From the NCBI RefSeq assembly GCF_000430645.1, contig NZ_KE387185.1, positions 219,296-283,295 of the forward strand: 64,000 nucleotides of DNA, written 5' to 3'. The translations under genes and the position numbers were made by a program. This stretch comes from Aquimarina latercula DSM 2041 (GTDB lineage: Bacteria > Bacteroidota > Bacteroidia > Flavobacteriales > Flavobacteriaceae). Under the pieces are notes generated by a model. That model was given only the letters and a program-made list of their open reading frames with translations, did no database searches and was not told where the DNA came from. This document shows, one piece after another, positions 63,002-64,000 of the stretch. Each line of letters begins with the position of its first letter. The stretch's first letter is position 1.

Positions 63002-64000
63002 CTATTCTATTTTTAATATATATAGATCGCCGTTATATGTATTATTTACGTTAGAAAATAAACTTTGTTTTGCATTATCTAATGTGTCAAATTTGTTTAA
63101 ATAAACATATATGTAATTATCTTTTGGATTTCTAAAAAACTTAGGCTCCAAACCTTGAGATTTCAGTCTTTCCATTCCTCTTTCAAAATAATTTTCTCTT
63201 TTGAAAATATTGGTTATTAAATAATAACCATTCTCTATATTATGTCCTCCGATATAGGATAAACTTTCCGTTAAAACCGTGTCATCTTTTACTGTATCCT
63301 TAATCAATCTTGATTCTTGTACTAGCCTTTTTAAAGATTCTACCCTACTCTTAGCAATATTTAATATCCACATATCACCAAAGTATTTATTTCCTATGTT
63401 GTTTAAATAATTCTCTGCCGCTTCCTCTTTATTAGCATAATACTTAATCGCAACATATTGATATTGGTTTTCCGGATTTAAGATTACCTGAGAATCATTA
63501 AATCCTAAATCTTTTAACTTATTAGTAAAACTTTCTGCGTAAGTTCCTCCTCTAAACACATTACCAATCAAATAAAATCCTTCTGGATATCCTGGTATAT
63601 ATTTAGTAGCATACTTAGCTTCGGGTCTTGTTGCTTCGGCGAACTTTATAAATCTATTTTTAGAAGTAAGTCTTTTAGAGCTTGTAGGGTCATTGTTTTT
63701 CTTAACCTCTTCAGCTTCATCACTCATACTTACTAAAGACTCCAAAAGTTTATTAAACTCTCTCTTATCCAAGTTTTTTGATGATGTTAATAGAGAATCT
63801 CTCGATGCAATTAATTTATCAGTAATTCTACTACTATTATCTAACTCCTTTTGTATTTCTTCTAAATCTTCACCACCATCATTTTCAGCCTCTGCTTCCT
63901 GTCTCTGTCTTTCTTCTTCTGCCAATCTTGCAGCTTCAGCTTCTTGTCTTTGTCTCTCTTCTTCAGCTAATCTTGCAGCTTCCGCCTCTTGTCTTTGTCT
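63002..64000 (-). CDS. Coiled-coil protein with SPOR-like C-terminal repeats (5' end beyond window)
   Basis: The C-terminal 332 codons of a larger gene; the frame is open to the window edge, so no start is in view. The first 38 residues are a 15-residue repeat (RQRQEAEAARLAEEE), two full copies and a partial third, clearly a coiled coil. Two SPOR-like units follow: GFYLIGNVFRGGTYAESFTNKLKDLGF... and GYYLITNIFKRENYFERGMERLKSQGL..., each ending with YVYLN/YVAIKY and N-x-Y-x-GDLYIL/GDMWIL. Flavobacterial proteins with such tails are often fused to a PorP/SprF barrel beside SprB-like genes, so that is my guess for the missing part. It ends 57 bp before the giant gene. Confidence 0.7.
   Translation of the reverse strand, partial: RQRQEAEAARLAEEERQRQEAEAARLAEEERQRQEAEAENDGGEDLEEIQKELDNSSRITDKLIASRDSLLTSSKNLDKREFNKLLESLVSMSDEAEEVKKNNDPTSSKRLTSKNRFIKFAEATRPEAKYATKYIPGYPEGFYLIGNVFRGGTYAESFTNKLKDLGFNDSQVILNPENQYQYVAIKYYANKEEAAENYLNNIGNKYFGDMWILNIAKSRVESLKRLVQESRLIKDTVKDDTVLTESLSYIGGHNIENGYYLITNIFKRENYFERGMERLKSQGLEPKFFRNPKDNYIYVYLNKFDTLDNAKQSLFSNVNNTYNGDLYILKIE
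63893..64000 (-). repeat. 45-bp tandem repeat coding for a coiled coil
   Basis: Two copies of a 45-bp unit (RQRQEAEAARLAEEE) and a partial third run into the right edge. Synonymous differences between copies (for example TTA/TTG for Leu) show that they are not the result of very recent duplication. The array probably continues outside the window. Confidence 0.8.

Overview
The window looks like a chromosomal segment of a marine-type flavobacterium (Bacteroidota, Flavobacteriaceae; Aquimarina or a close relative is possible but unproven). The reasons are the AT-rich DNA, the TAnnTTTG promoter boxes, type IX secretion (T9SS) sorting domains, a PorP/SprF protein, SprB-like giant repeat proteins, and a typical flavobacterial housekeeping set (DUF4837 lipoprotein, short Tex, GH3 protein).

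Region 1 (1-28,400) is a surface-polysaccharide locus, almost entirely on the minus strand. Reading in the direction of transcription it holds: a conserved protein with a nucleoside-phosphorylase-like end; Wzz-like protein; rfbB, rfbA, rfbC; a second Wzz-like protein; rfbD, wecB, wecC; a heparinase II/III-type lyase; a second rfbB; a lipoprotein; a second rfbA; a sugar aminotransferase; an N-formyltransferase; a WecF-like transferase; a Wzx flippase; a Wzy polymerase; a plus-strand O-antigen-ligase-like gene; a GT4 glycosyltransferase; an unknown protein; a second formyltransferase; a deacetylase; a WecG-like transferase; a GNAT acetyltransferase; and another deacetylase cut by the left edge. 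Together these predict dTDP-L-rhamnose, UDP-ManNAcA and a dTDP-4-formamido-4,6-dideoxyhexose. They resemble enterobacterial-common-antigen assembly (WecB/C/G/F plus Wzx/Wzy/Wzz) with an N-formyl sugar in place of Fuc4NAc.

Region 2 (28,400-40,150) is housekeeping: GH3-family protein, M23 endopeptidase, TatA, a small secreted repeat protein, Tex, DUF4837 lipoprotein, a MltD/LysM lytic transglycosylase, phosphoglycerate kinase, DNA polymerase III delta' and a small DoxX-like membrane protein. Several hairpin terminators and TAnnTTTG boxes are visible, two of them so close to the ATG that leaderless transcripts are likely.

Region 3 (40,150-64,000) encodes giant surface proteins. One is intact (2183 aa, type A T9SS tail). 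The second is about 4990 codons long but is interrupted by one in-frame TAA at 55,556-55,558: the upstream half has the signal peptide, the downstream half has the gliding-motility-type (type B) sorting domain, and both halves remain in the same frame. The PorP/SprF gene follows directly, as expected for a type B client. The C-terminal part of a coiled-coil protein lies upstream at the right edge.

No rRNA, tRNA, CRISPR array or insertion sequence was recognised.
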